Shown one piece after another: positions 1 through 8,500 of a stretch of DNA of 52,680 bases. The stretch comes from DASSKW01 sp035690065 (GTDB taxonomy: Bacteria > Pseudomonadota > Gammaproteobacteria > Natronospirales > REEB76): the NCBI GenBank assembly GCA_035690065.1, contig DASSKW010000095.1, forward strand, positions 1 to 52,680. Direction: 5' to 3'. The notes below the pieces were generated by a model that was given only the letters and a program-made list of their open reading frames with translations, had not been told where the DNA came from and did not search any database. Made by a program: the position numbers and the translations under genes. Each line of letters opens with the position of its first letter. The stretch's first letter is position 1.

Positions 1-1
1 G

Positions 2-97
2 ACCAATATCCGCTTCTCGCCACAGGGCAGCATGGCCGGCAAGACCGGCGGCACTGCACCGAGTTTCAGCATCACGTTCAAAGTCATCATCAAATAG
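2..97 (+). CDS. C-terminal end of a DUF11-type secreted protein (partial)
   Basis: Only the last 31 codons and a TAG stop lie in the window; the rest is to the left. The encoded tail contains TNIRFSPQGSMAGKTGG and ends in FKVIIK. It matches the C-terminus of the complete gene that follows at 211-3354 almost residue for residue, apart from one extra glycine and a few conservative changes. This is therefore the upstream member of a tandem pair of paralogues. The function is unknown; by analogy with its neighbour it is a large exported repeat protein. The reading frame is fixed by this match, since no start is visible. Confidence 0.85.
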   Translation, partial: TNIRFSPQGSMAGKTGGTAPSFSITFKVIIK

Positions 98-108
98 GCC
101 GCCGCCGC

Positions 109-133
109 GGAGTTGGCAATCCACTCCTTATTT
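109..133 (+). terminator. Probable intrinsic terminator after the first DUF11 gene
   Basis: A GC-rich stem (GGAGT and GG pairing with CC and ACTCC, one bulged T, loop CAAT) is followed by TTATTT. It sits 11 bases after the stop of the partial gene and before the next start, as expected of a rho-independent terminator. The T-tract is short and interrupted, so termination may be partial. Confidence 0.45.
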
Positions 134-210
134 AAGTTAACATAAGCCAAATAATCATTTCATGGCCGCACTCCGGTGAGGTTCCACAATTAATGCCAAG
201 GGGTTACAAG

Positions 211-3200
211 ATGGCCGCCGCCTTGTACCGACAACGCAGCAAATTTTATCGCTTGGCCATACGCCTGTTGGCCTTACTCGGGGTATCTGTATCCGCCCTG
301 TTGCTGATAATGCCCACGGCACGAGCCGGGACCACAGTAGCCTTGCACAGCAGTTTTGCGGGAACCATCAATTTTGTCACTACCGGCAACACCCTGCGCG
401 CGGAGTCCAACACGGGCGCCGGCACCAATCCTGCATGTCAACTTTTATCGGGCAATTCAGGTACGTCGGTAGATGCAGGAACCAGTAGTGAAACCCTTTC
501 AGGCATTCCCAGCGGATCCACGATCGTGGCCGCATATCTTTATTGGGCCGGCTCCGGTGCGACATACGACTACACAGTGACGCTTAACGGCAACTCGGTA
601 ACAGCTCCTGCAACCCGTCAGTACAACGACCTGTTCGGACCCGGCACCTATAACCTGTATTTCTTCAGCGGCGTTGCCGACGTCACCGGCATCGTCAGCA
701 GCACAGTCGGCGGCGGCGGTGGAACCTATGTATTCACCTTTGGCGGTCTGTCGGTGGACAACACTCCAGCCGATAACTGTGCCTATCAGGCGGTGGTGGC
801 CGGCTGGACTCTGGTGGTGTTTTACTCCAATCCTGCGGAAAGAAACCGCGTGATCAACGTTTATGAAGGCTTCCAGGCCTTCCGCAACAACAGCATTACC
901 CTGACGCCCAGCAACTTTAAAATCCCCAATTCAAACATCGATGGCAAATTCTCCGTGATCACCTGGGAAGGCGATCCGGAAGCGCCTTCCAATACTGGCG
1001 AAACCCTGGAATTCAACGGCAATATTCTCTCCGACGCCTGCAATACGGACGGCAATCAGTACAACTCCACCATCAATACGCTGATCTGTACCGGCAATCC
1101 TGCGACGGATGATGTGTTTTACGGCGTCGATCTTGATACGTATGACGTGAACAGCTATCTGACGCCCGGCGAAACCAGCGCCACCACCTTGTACCAATCA
1201 GGCAATGATCTGGTCTATCTATCAGCCCAAGTTATCAGCGTCACCAATACGCCGGTTGCCGATCTAGCGATCACCAAATCGCACCCCGGCAACTTCTCAG
1301 CTGGCAGCAATGGTGTCTACACCATCGCGGTCCACAACAACGGTCCTGCCGCCACTTCAGGCACAACCACCGTGACGGATACGCTGCCGACCGGGCTCAC
1401 CTACATCTCTGGTACCGGTACCGGCTGGACTTGCGGCGCGGCCGGCCAGAATGTCACCTGTACCACCACCAGTATCATCGCCAATGGTGCCAATGCCAAT
1501 CCGATCACCCTTACCGTCGCGGTAGGCAGCTCGGCGGCGAACCCGACCAACAACACCGCGACTGTCGCGGTGGATAGTTCGATGTTCGATAACGTCAGCA
1601 GCAATAACAGCAGCACAGACACCGCCACCGTTCTGAAACCTGACCTGTCCACCTCGACCAAGGACGTGGTGGACACCAACGGCGGCGATTCCAATCCGGG
1701 CGACACACTGGAATATACCATCACCCTGAATGAAACCGGTGGCGTCGTTGCCAATGGTGTCAGCGTCACGGACGACATGCCGGCCGGAATCACTGGTTTC
1801 ACCGTGGTCAGCAAACCCGCTGGCAGTACTGATTCCTGGGCCAGTACCGGTGGCACCAATGGCACCGGTTATCTGAATGTCACCGGCATCAGCGTGCCGG
1901 CCAACGGCAGCGCCACCATCGTCTACGATGTCACGGTGGCAGCAACCGATGCGCCGGGCGACACGATCGACAACACGGCGACTATCACCAATCCGAATGG
2001 TCCTGGCGCGACACCCGCAGCACCCACCGTGACAGTTTCTCAATCGCAAGTGCCGGCCTCTGGCAACAAACTGCTGTATGTGTATGACGATGCTTCGATG
2101 ACCCGCACACCGCAGACCGGTACCGGCACCGGCGCCGTCACCATCAATCAGACAGCCGCCAATAACTGGACCCTGACCACGGCATTACAGAAACCATTGA
2201 CGTTGATTGCCAATTCCACGGTCAGTGTGACCCTGAATGTGGAGTGCACCAGTATCCGGTTTGGAAATTGCAGAAATGGCGGTAACCTGCACTGGAATGC
2301 GGCGCTGTACGATAACACCGTCTCTGGAGGTACGCAGATAGGCAGCATCTCACCAGATGCCAGTTTCAATGACACTAATTACACTCAGGAAACCGCCAAC
2401 ATCGCGATCGGCGCGGCGGATGTCACGGTCGCAGCCGGACACAAACTGATCTTGGAAATCACCAATGACAGTGGCAGCAACCGCGCGATGCGCATTGAGC
2501 AATACAATGGCGGCGACCTCAGCATCGTCAGTCTCGACGTCTCCACGGTCATCAACGTGGACAGCGTGAATGTCTACAGCGCAACGTACCCGAGCACCAG
2601 CACTCAATCCGTGTATGAAACCAATCAGACTGTCTACATCCGCGCGGTGGTCAGTGACCCGTTCGGCAGCGCAGACATCGACCCCGCTACCGGCGGTACC
2701 GCCCCGACCCTGACCCTTGCGGATTCCAGCGGTACCGATCAGCTGACGGCAGTCAACATGACCCAGGTCGCGGATTCCGGCGCTGCCACCAAGACCTTCG
2801 AGTACAGTTACACCCTGCCCTCGTCACCACCCAGCACGCTGGCACTCGGCAACTGGACGCCGTCCGTCACGGCCTGGGAAGGCACCGAACACACCATCAG
2901 CCACACCGCAGATGGTGCTTTCGACGTCGAAGCACCCAACCTGCTGGTGATGAAAGCCGTGTCTGCAGTCTCCGATCCGATCGAGGGCACCACCCGGCCC
3001 AAAGCCATGCCCGGCGCGACCATGCAATATCTTGTGAACGTCAGTAATCAGGGCAAAGGGCCGGCGGACAGCAACAGTCTTGCGATCACCGATCCGGTTC
3101 CCGCTGACAGCAGTTTCGTGGTCGGCAGTGTGGTGTTCACCGATGGTTCGACCAGTAGCGGACTGACCATGAGCGCGGCGAACGTCAGCTATTCCAACGA

Positions 3201-3354
3201 CAATGGTGCTACCTGGACCTACACGCCGGTGGCCGGAGGCGATGGCACCGACCCGAATGTGACCAATATAAAGTTCTCGCCGCAAGGCAGCATGGCTGGC
3301 AAGACCGGCACTGCGCCTTCCTTCAACATTGCCTTCAAGGTCATCATCAAATAA
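211..3354 (+). CDS. Large exported DUF11-repeat protein
   Basis: A secreted or surface protein of about 1047 residues and unknown function. It begins with a basic region and a hydrophobic signal peptide ending near PTARA, followed by a roughly 300-residue N-terminal beta-rich domain reminiscent of DUF3344 (motif YLYWAGSG). Two DUF11/TIGR01451-type repeats follow (around residues 350-475 and 480-620), recognisable by 'ADLAITKS...NNGP' and 'TNTAT'-like strands. A divergent central region comes next, then a last DUF11-like unit near the C-terminus (YLVNVSNQGKGPADS). An in-frame ATG lies at 193, but AAGGGG at 198-203 is well placed for the ATG at 211, so I chose that start. No sortase or autotransporter signal is visible. 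DUF11 repeats generally occur in cell-surface proteins. It is the second of two tandem paralogues. Confidence 0.85.
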   Translation: MAAALYRQRSKFYRLAIRLLALLGVSVSALLLIMPTARAGTTVALHSSFAGTINFVTTGNTLRAESNTGAGTNPACQLLSGNSGTSVDAGTSSETLSGIPSGSTIVAAYLYWAGSGATYDYTVTLNGNSVTAPATRQYNDLFGPGTYNLYFFSGVADVTGIVSSTVGGGGGTYVFTFGGLSVDNTPADNCAYQAVVAGWTLVVFYSNPAERNRVINVYEGFQAFRNNSITLTPSNFKIPNSNIDGKFSVITWEGDPEAPSNTGETLEFNGNILSDACNTDGNQYNSTINTLICTGNPATDDVFYGVDLDTYDVNSYLTPGETSATTLYQSGNDLVYLSAQVISVTNTPVADLAITKSHPGNFSAGSNGVYTIAVHNNGPAATSGTTTVTDTLPTGLTYISGTGTGWTCGAAGQNVTCTTTSIIANGANANPITLTVAVGSSAANPTNNTATVAVDSSMFDNVSSNNSSTDTATVLKPDLSTSTKDVVDTNGGDSNPGDTLEYTITLNETGGVVANGVSVTDDMPAGITGFTVVSKPAGSTDSWASTGGTNGTGYLNVTGISVPANGSATIVYDVTVAATDAPGDTIDNTATITNPNGPGATPAAPTVTVSQSQVPASGNKLLYVYDDASMTRTPQTGTGTGAVTINQTAANNWTLTTALQKPLTLIANSTVSVTLNVECTSIRFGNCRNGGNLHWNAALYDNTVSGGTQIGSISPDASFNDTNYTQETANIAIGAADVTVAAGHKLILEITNDSGSNRAMRIEQYNGGDLSIVSLDVSTVINVDSVNVYSATYPSTSTQSVYETNQTVYIRAVVSDPFGSADIDPATGGTAPTLTLADSSGTDQLTAVNMTQVADSGAATKTFEYSYTLPSSPPSTLALGNWTPSVTAWEGTEHTISHTADGAFDVEAPNLLVMKAVSAVSDPIEGTTRPKAMPGATMQYLVNVSNQGKGPADSNSLAITDPVPADSSFVVGSVVFTDGSTSSGLTMSAANVSYSNDNGATWTYTPVAGGDGTDPNVTNIKFSPQGSMAGKTGTAPSFNIAFKVIIK

Positions 3355-3377
3355 CACCAGTTTACTTCCGATAATTC

Positions 3378-3535
3378 CCTGTCATCGCGAACATGTGGGT
3401 CTTCAACTGTAAGCGAAGCGGGAAGCAATCCCGTGACGTTACCAGTCCGTACCGGGATTGCTTCGTCACTGCGTTCCTCGCAATGACAGGAGGCGCCGGG
3501 ATCAGTTCGTCACTGTATCCCTCGCAATGATGACG
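3378..3535. repeat. Palindromic dispersed repeat, one full copy plus a degenerate half copy
   Basis: The full unit spans 3378-3490. It opens with CCTGTCATCGCGA and closes with the near-perfect reverse complement CTCGCAATGACAGG. Inside it, GGAAGCAATCCCG pairs with CGGGATTGCTTC. A decayed second right half follows at about 3498-3530 (GATCAGTTCGTCACT, then CCTCGCAATGA). The structure is that of a non-coding miniature inverted-repeat or REP-type element filling the gap between the convergent DUF11 and acyl-CoA dehydrogenase genes. It could fold as a long hairpin and act as a bidirectional terminator. Confidence 0.75.
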
Positions 3536-3539
3536 AGGC

Positions 3540-5333
3540 TCAGAACTGCGCTTCGTCCAGTGCCAGTACGCCAGCCGCGCCAGCCACGATGGATTCCTTA
3601 AGCGCGGCAGCCTGACTAAGTTCGTAATCGGCGTAATAACGCGCGGTCCCGAGTTTTGCTTTGTAGAATTCCGCATCTGCATCGCCCTTCGTCAACTTGC
3701 CGTGCGCCACCAGTGCAGCGCGCGCCATCTGCCAGCCACCCGCCACCGTGCCCAGTAGTTTCAGGAATGGTACTGCGCCGGCGGATGCTGCTTTGATATC
3801 GCTGTTGTAATTCGCGACCAGCCACTCGGTCGCTGTTGCCAATGCTGTAATGCTCTCCGCAAGTCGGACACGGATCACCTTCAGGTCTGCGTTGTCTGCT
3901 TTCGCCAACTGTGCATCCAGTGCGCGCATCTCCACGATCACCGCTTGCATGGCCGCGCCTTTATCGCGTGCGATCTTGCGGCCGATCAGATCCTTGCCCT
4001 GGATGCCGGTGGTACCTTCATAGATCGTCGAGATGCGGGCATCACGGAAATGTTGCGCGGCGCCGGTCTCTTCGATGAAACCCATGCCGCCATGGATCTG
4101 GATCCCCGTGGACGTGATCTCGACGGCGTTCTCGGTACACCAGGCTTTCACTACCGGGATCATCAGATCGACGAATGCCTGCGCACGTTGCCGCCGGCTT
4201 TCATCGGCATGATGAAAAGCGACATCGAGTTGTGTTGCGGTGACGTAACTCAATGCCCGCATGGCTTCGATCTTCGCTTTCATGCTCATCAACATGCGGC
4301 GCACATCCGGGTGCCGGATGATCGGTACCGGCTGGCCGCCACGTACCGAGACATCCGTGCTCTGTACCCGCTCCTTCGCGAACGCCAATGCCTGTTGCCA
4401 GGCCCGCTCAGCGATCCCGAGACCCTGTACACCGACTGCGAAGCGGGCCATGTTCATCATGATGAACATGTAAGCGAGGCCGTGGTTCTCTTCGCCAATC
4501 AGATAACCGACCGCGCCATCTTTCTCACCATAGGCAAGCACCGCGGTGGGACTGGCATGGATACCGAGTTTGTGTTCGATTGACACGCAATGCACATCGT
4601 TGCGTTTGCCCAGACTGCCATCGTCGTTGACCAGGAATTTCGGCACCAGGAACATGCTGATGCCCTTGACGCCTTCCGGTGCGTCCGGGGTGCGCGCCAG
4701 CACCATGTGCACGATGTTGTCGGTCCAATCGTGTTCGCCATAAGTGATGAATATCTTCTGACCGGTGAGCCGATAATGGTCGCCTTCGCGCACCGCCCGG
4801 GTCCGCACCTGACCCAGGTCGGAACCGGCCTGTGGCTCGGTCAGGTTCATGGTGCCGGTCCATTCGCCGGACACCATCTTCGACAGATAAATCTTCTTGA
4901 GCGTGTCCGAGCCGCGCAGCATCAATGCTTCGACCGCACCTTCCGTGAGCATCGGGCACAACGCAAATGCCATGTTCGCGGCCTGCCACATCTCGATCAC
5001 CGGTGCCGAGACGATTTGCGGCAAACCCTGCCCGCCGTATTCCGGATCCAGCGCCAGCCCGTTCCAGCCGTCGGCGACAAAGCGCAGGTAGGCATCCTTG
5101 AAACCCGGTGGCGTCGTGACCGCATCGCCGTTAAGTTTGGCCCCAGTCTTGTCGCCCACGGTATTGAGCGGCGCCAGCACGTCGGCGGCAAAGCGCCCCG
5201 CCGCTTCCAGTACCGTCTCCACCAGTTCCGGGGTGACTTCTTCACAACCGGGGAGTTTGCTGACGGCGTCAAGGTCCGCCAATTCGTTGATCACAAACTG
5301 CATGTCGCGCAGGGGGGCGATGTAGTCAGCCAC
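3540..5333 (-). CDS. Acyl-CoA dehydrogenase, DmdC/AcdH-C family
   Basis: A flavoprotein of 597 residues that oxidises an acyl-CoA to the 2-enoyl-CoA and passes electrons to ETF. The N-terminal MADYxAPLRDMxF, the FAD-binding region with NLTEPQAGSDLG near residue 165, and the middle domain are all present. The catalytic base glutamate is in IYEGTTGIQGKDLIGRK around residue 440. A C-terminal AcdH-C extension gives the roughly 600-residue length of the subfamily that includes methylmercaptopropionyl-CoA dehydrogenase DmdC. A TTG lies at 5339, but AGGAG is 7 bases before the GTG at 5333, and that start gives the usual family N-terminus. It appears monocistronic and its exact substrate cannot be read from sequence. 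Confidence 0.92.
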   Translation of the reverse strand: MADYIAPLRDMQFVINELADLDAVSKLPGCEEVTPELVETVLEAAGRFAADVLAPLNTVGDKTGAKLNGDAVTTPPGFKDAYLRFVADGWNGLALDPEYGGQGLPQIVSAPVIEMWQAANMAFALCPMLTEGAVEALMLRGSDTLKKIYLSKMVSGEWTGTMNLTEPQAGSDLGQVRTRAVREGDHYRLTGQKIFITYGEHDWTDNIVHMVLARTPDAPEGVKGISMFLVPKFLVNDDGSLGKRNDVHCVSIEHKLGIHASPTAVLAYGEKDGAVGYLIGEENHGLAYMFIMMNMARFAVGVQGLGIAERAWQQALAFAKERVQSTDVSVRGGQPVPIIRHPDVRRMLMSMKAKIEAMRALSYVTATQLDVAFHHADESRRQRAQAFVDLMIPVVKAWCTENAVEITSTGIQIHGGMGFIEETGAAQHFRDARISTIYEGTTGIQGKDLIGRKIARDKGAAMQAVIVEMRALDAQLAKADNADLKVIRVRLAESITALATATEWLVANYNSDIKAASAGAVPFLKLLGTVAGGWQMARAALVAHGKLTKGDADAEFYKAKLGTARYYADYELSQAAALKESIVAGAAGVLALDEAQF

Positions 5334-5360
5334 GGGCAAGCTCCTGAAATGACTGGGAAA

Positions 5361-5380
5361 GCGGCCCTGAGACCGGCCGC
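5361..5380 (-). terminator. GC-rich hairpin downstream of the pmbA operon
   Basis: GCGGCC at 5361-5366 pairs with GGCCGC at 5375-5380 around an 8-base loop. It lies 42 bases past the stop of the HExxH gene and just upstream of the dehydrogenase start. Only TTT follows on the minus strand, so it is a weak terminator candidate or simply a 5' hairpin of the next message. Confidence 0.3.
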
Positions 5381-5421
5381 AGGAGGGTATTTTACAGGTC
5401 CGGCTCCGGTACGTCGAAGGT

Positions 5422-5931
5422 TCAGTCCAGAGAGGGCGTATCCATCAACTGATGGAACAGGCTGGATTCGCGCTTGTAGAAACCCTCGGTGTGAAACGAG
5501 TCGCCGAGTTTCAGGTGCTCATAATCCAGATGGTGGCACATCTCGTGCAGGAAGGTCCGCAGGAAACTCTTGAACGCGACCACCTGCTTGCGTTGCGCGG
5601 TGCGCATCCAGAGCGTGACCTTCGCCACCTTGATGCGGCCCTCGACACCTTCGTACAGACCGTGCAGTTCTCCATAGTCATTGGATGGGCGCTTCGAGAG
5701 TACCTTGATAGTGACCGGCGGGATACTGAAACGCTTCACCATACCGGCAGCGAGATCGTTACAGATCGCTTCCACCTGTGCCCGTTGATCGGTCTGCAAA
5801 GCATCGGAAATCTGCGCTGCCAGGGGTCGCAACGGGACGGGGTCCGGCAACAGAATCCGTTCCACCTTGTCGCTGGCGTCATAGATGCGCCTGTTGGCGG
5901 CGCTGAGACGGTTGTAATAATTAAAGACCAT
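5422..5931 (-). CDS. Small HExxH zinc-metalloprotein of unknown role
   Basis: A soluble protein of 169 residues. Around residue 133 it carries HEMCHHLDYEH, an HExxH zinc-binding signature with a further acidic or histidine cluster downstream (GDSFHTEGFYKRES), as in SprT-like or minigluzincin metallopeptidases. No signal peptide or membrane segment is seen. Its ATG overlaps the TAA stop of pmbA by one base (TAATG), implying translational coupling. Context therefore suggests a job linked to PmbA/TldE, which with TldD forms a peptide- and peptide-antibiotic-processing protease. That link is inference. The zinc site and coupling are seen directly; substrate and activity are unknown. Confidence 0.8.
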   Translation of the reverse strand: MVFNYYNRLSAANRRIYDASDKVERILLPDPVPLRPLAAQISDALQTDQRAQVEAICNDLAAGMVKRFSIPPVTIKVLSKRPSNDYGELHGLYEGVEGRIKVAKVTLWMRTAQRKQVVAFKSFLRTFLHEMCHHLDYEHLKLGDSFHTEGFYKRESSLFHQLMDTPSLD

Positions 5932-7280
5932 TATTCTCCAGCGATGGTCATCTCACCGATCAGAATCGAGCCGGTACGGATACCGCCACGCACATCGACA
6001 TCGCTGCCGACCGCGATCACGTTCCGGTACATCTCCCTGAGATTGCCGGCGATGGTAATCTCTTCGACTGGATACACGATCTCGCCATGTTCGACCCAGA
6101 AGCCAGCCGCACCACGCGAATAATCGCCAGTGACGCCGTTCACGCCCTGCCCGATCAGTTCTGCCACCACCAACCCGGTATCCATCTGTTTGAGCAATCC
6201 GGCGTAATCAAGTTCTCCTGGACGCACGATCAGGTTACGGATCCCGCCGGCGTGGCCGGTAGTTTGCAGTCCCAATTTGCGTGCCGAATAACTGTCCAGC
6301 AGATAGGTACTCGCTACTCCAGCGTCCACGATCTCGCGATCCCGCGTCGCGACGCCCTCGTTGTCGAACGCGGCACTGGCGAGCGCCCCGCGCAGATGCG
6401 GCCGCTCCGAGAGCTGCACGAATTCCGGGAATACCTGCTGACCCATACCGCCCAACAGGAACGATGCCTGACGATACTGCGCGCCACCCCGTATCGCACC
6501 GAGGAAATGCCCCAGGAATCCGCGCGCCATTTCCGGCACGAACAGGACCGGCGCCTTGCGCGTACCGAGTTTGCGGGCGCCCAACCGTGCCACGGTGCGT
6601 TCCGCGGCGCGCCGTCCAACTGTCTGTGCAGACTCCAGCTCGCTCGCATCACGCGCGGTGCTGTACCAGTAATCGCGTTGCATGCTGTCGCCTTCGCTGC
6701 CGATGACCGAACAACTCAGACTGTGGCTCGTGCTTTCATAGCCACCGACGAAACCATGGCTGTTGCCGTACACCCGCAAGCCGCGATGCGAGCTCACGCT
6801 CGCACCTTCGGAATTGGTGATGCGCGGATCGAATTCGCGCGCCGCGGCTTCGCATTCTTGCGCCAGTTCGATAGCGGTATCCGGCTCCAGTGCCCAGGGA
6901 TGGCACAGATCGAGATCCGCCGGATGTTTCGCCATCAACGCCGCATCGGCCAGACCGGCGCAATCGTCTTCAGCGGTATAACGCGCGATACTCGCGGCTG
7001 CGCGCACGGTTTCCGTGATTGCCGCGGACGACAGATCCGAGGTACTGGCCGACCCCTTGCGCTGACCGAAATAGACGGTGATGCCCAGACCCCGATCGCG
7101 CTGGTATTCGAGTGTCTCCACGTCGCCCATCCGCACACTCAGGTTGAGCCCGGACTCGATACTGATACCCGCCTCTGCCTGAGTCGCCCCCTGGCTGCGG
7201 GCTTCCTGCAGTACTTGTCCGACCAGCGATTCGAGATCGGACCGGGTATAGCTGGTAGTATCATCGCGCGGTGTGGACAT
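5931..7280 (-). CDS. pmbA: Metalloprotease PmbA (TldE)
   Basis: PmbA/TldE, 449 residues, the usual length. It is the non-catalytic partner of TldD; the heterodimer degrades unfolded peptides such as the CcdA antitoxin and matures microcin-type peptides. Family features visible include the N-terminal GLGITVYFGQRKGSAST segment, FDPRITNSEG around residue 150, the Gly-rich block KLGLQTTGHAGG and the C-terminal TGSILIGEMTIAGE. TldD carries the zinc motif, and none is expected or seen here. The gene is divergent from darP across a 44-base gap that must hold both promoters. It is followed immediately by the small HExxH gene. The partner tldD is in the same window but in a separate transcription unit. 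Confidence 0.95.
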   Translation of the reverse strand: MSTPRDDTTSYTRSDLESLVGQVLQEARSQGATQAEAGISIESGLNLSVRMGDVETLEYQRDRGLGITVYFGQRKGSASTSDLSSAAITETVRAAASIARYTAEDDCAGLADAALMAKHPADLDLCHPWALEPDTAIELAQECEAAAREFDPRITNSEGASVSSHRGLRVYGNSHGFVGGYESTSHSLSCSVIGSEGDSMQRDYWYSTARDASELESAQTVGRRAAERTVARLGARKLGTRKAPVLFVPEMARGFLGHFLGAIRGGAQYRQASFLLGGMGQQVFPEFVQLSERPHLRGALASAAFDNEGVATRDREIVDAGVASTYLLDSYSARKLGLQTTGHAGGIRNLIVRPGELDYAGLLKQMDTGLVVAELIGQGVNGVTGDYSRGAAGFWVEHGEIVYPVEEITIAGNLREMYRNVIAVGSDVDVRGGIRTGSILIGEMTIAGE

Positions 7281-7324
7281 GAAATTCCTGAAGACACTGG
7301 TGAGAAAGGCGGCATTGTAACCCG

Positions 7325-7813
7325 ATGGATTTCGAAGACGACATCCGGCCCAGCCGGGGCCAGCTCAAACGTGAGGTGGAAGCCTTGCAACGGCTCGGCG
7401 AAGAGCTGATTACCCTGCCTGAAAATCAGTTGGCAGCAGTGCCGCTCCCGGACAGATTGCGCGATGCGGTGGAGTTCGCGCGCAGCATCACCAGCCACGG
7501 CGCGCTCAAGCGACAGCGTCAATACATCGGCAAATTGATGCGGGATGTCGATCCGGCACCGATACGCGCCCGGCTGGATGAATTCCACAATTCCAGTCGG
7601 CTCGCCAAAGTACGTTTCCAGCAGACCGAGCGCTGGCGCGACCGGCTGGTCGCCGAAGGCGACGCCGCGCTTACGGAATTCATGGACCAGTGCCCCGCTG
7701 CAGACGGTCAGCAACTGCGCCAGTTGATGCGCGCCGCCATCGAGGAAGCCCGAACCGATCAGCCGTCCCGGCATGCCCGGGCACTGTTTCGCTATATCCA
7801 GAGCCTCGGTTGA
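7325..7813 (+). CDS. darP: Ribosome maturation protein DarP (YjgA, DUF615)
   Basis: A basic, highly helical protein of 162 residues belonging to the DUF615/YjgA family. Members associate with late 50S precursors and promote formation of the peptidyl-transferase centre. The characteristic spacing GQLKREVEALQRLGEEL near the N-terminus and the central LKRQRQYIGKLMRD motif are present. The ATG at 7325 follows a poor ribosome site (AAAGGCGG about 14 bases upstream). It is divergently arranged with pmbA, an arrangement common in gammaproteobacteria, and seems to be a single-gene unit. Confidence 0.93.
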   Translation: MDFEDDIRPSRGQLKREVEALQRLGEELITLPENQLAAVPLPDRLRDAVEFARSITSHGALKRQRQYIGKLMRDVDPAPIRARLDEFHNSSRLAKVRFQQTERWRDRLVAEGDAALTEFMDQCPAADGQQLRQLMRAAIEEARTDQPSRHARALFRYIQSLG

Positions 7814-7860
7814 ATCCGCCAAGACTCGCCCTGCCGCACGCCTGAGGGTAAAATGCACAG

Positions 7861-8006
7861 ATGAAGGTGCCACTAAAAACAGCGGATTTTGTTTCCCGGC
7901 AAGGCGCGGAAGAGCGAGGAACCGGAGCGTACATTCGAGTACGTGGGGCTTCCGAGGTCGCACGCACCGCCGCCGCAGAGCAAAAGATGCGTTTTGAGGG
8001 GTGCCT
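7861..8006 (+). repeat. Large imperfect inverted-repeat element upstream of purE
   Basis: This 146-base stretch fills most of the darP-purE gap. Its ends are imperfectly complementary: the left end (GCCACTAAAAAC, then GGATTTTG) pairs with the right end (CAAAAG, then GTTTTGAGGGG). At its centre CGTAC-ATTCGA-GTACG forms a tight hairpin. It therefore could fold into one long rod. It also contains an open frame from ATG 7861 to TGA 8010 (49 codons) without a ribosome site, which I do not call a gene. From memory, similar strings recur in intergenic regions of other proteobacteria; that would need a search. Confidence 0.5.
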
Positions 8007-8495
8007 GTGAAAGCACTCGTCGGCGTAATAATGGGCTCCAAGTCGGACTGGGACACCCTGCAGCACACGGCCAGGATCCTGGAACAGTTGGGCGTAGCCC
8101 ACGAGACGCGTGTAGTCTCGGCACACCGCACCCCCGATCTCCTGTTTGAATATGCCGCGACTGCCGCAGAACGCGGACTGGAAGTGATCGTCGCCGGCGC
8201 CGGTGGCGCGGCTCACTTGCCGGGCATGGTGGCGGCCAAGACTTCATTGCCGGTGCTCGGCGTACCGGTGAAATCGAAAGCGCTCAAGGGCATGGATTCG
8301 TTGCTCTCCATCGTGCAGATGCCGGCCGGCGTACCGGTGGGCACGCTTGCCATCGGCGAGGCTGGCGCGGTGAATGCCGCGCTGCTGGCGACTGCCATCC
8401 TCGGCAACAAGTATCCGGATATCCGCAAGAAGCTGGACGAGTTTCGCCAGAACCAGACGGAGTCCGTGCTCAAGCAACCCGATCCGTCAAAATAA
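8007..8495 (+). CDS. purE: N5-carboxyaminoimidazole ribonucleotide mutase PurE
   Basis: PurE moves the carboxylate of N5-CAIR to C4, giving CAIR, in de novo purine synthesis; it acts as an octamer in the cytosol. The class I signature is clear: VIMGSKSDWDT at the N-terminus, VVSAHRTPD with the catalytic histidine, and GAGGAAHLPGMVA for nucleotide binding. Two GTG codons compete for the start. GAGGGG at 7996-8001 is 5 bases from the GTG at 8007, so I chose 8007 over 8001, giving about 162 residues. purK follows after 84 bases, forming the standard purEK unit but with a REP-like element between the genes. Confidence 0.95.
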   Translation: MKALVGVIMGSKSDWDTLQHTARILEQLGVAHETRVVSAHRTPDLLFEYAATAAERGLEVIVAGAGGAAHLPGMVAAKTSLPVLGVPVKSKALKGMDSLLSIVQMPAGVPVGTLAIGEAGAVNAALLATAILGNKYPDIRKKLDEFRQNQTESVLKQPDPSK

Positions 8496-8500
8496 TCTTG

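Noticed and set aside
3411..3490. Possible CRISPR-like repeats in the 3.4 kb gap
   Set aside because: The repeats are inverted and degenerate, with no regular spacers; they form a palindromic element.
4590..5573. 327-codon plus-strand open frame opposite the acyl-CoA dehydrogenase
   Set aside because: Antisense to a well-supported gene and with no domain; its composition is that of a reverse-complement shadow.
6087..7409. 440-codon plus-strand open frame opposite pmbA
   Set aside because: It is antisense to a firmly identified gene, has no recognisable motif and an Arg/His/Cys-rich composition typical of a high-GC shadow frame.
7861..8010. 49-codon frame upstream of purE
   Set aside because: It coincides with a large inverted repeat, lacks a ribosome site and is open in more than one frame, so it is better explained as a structured repeat.
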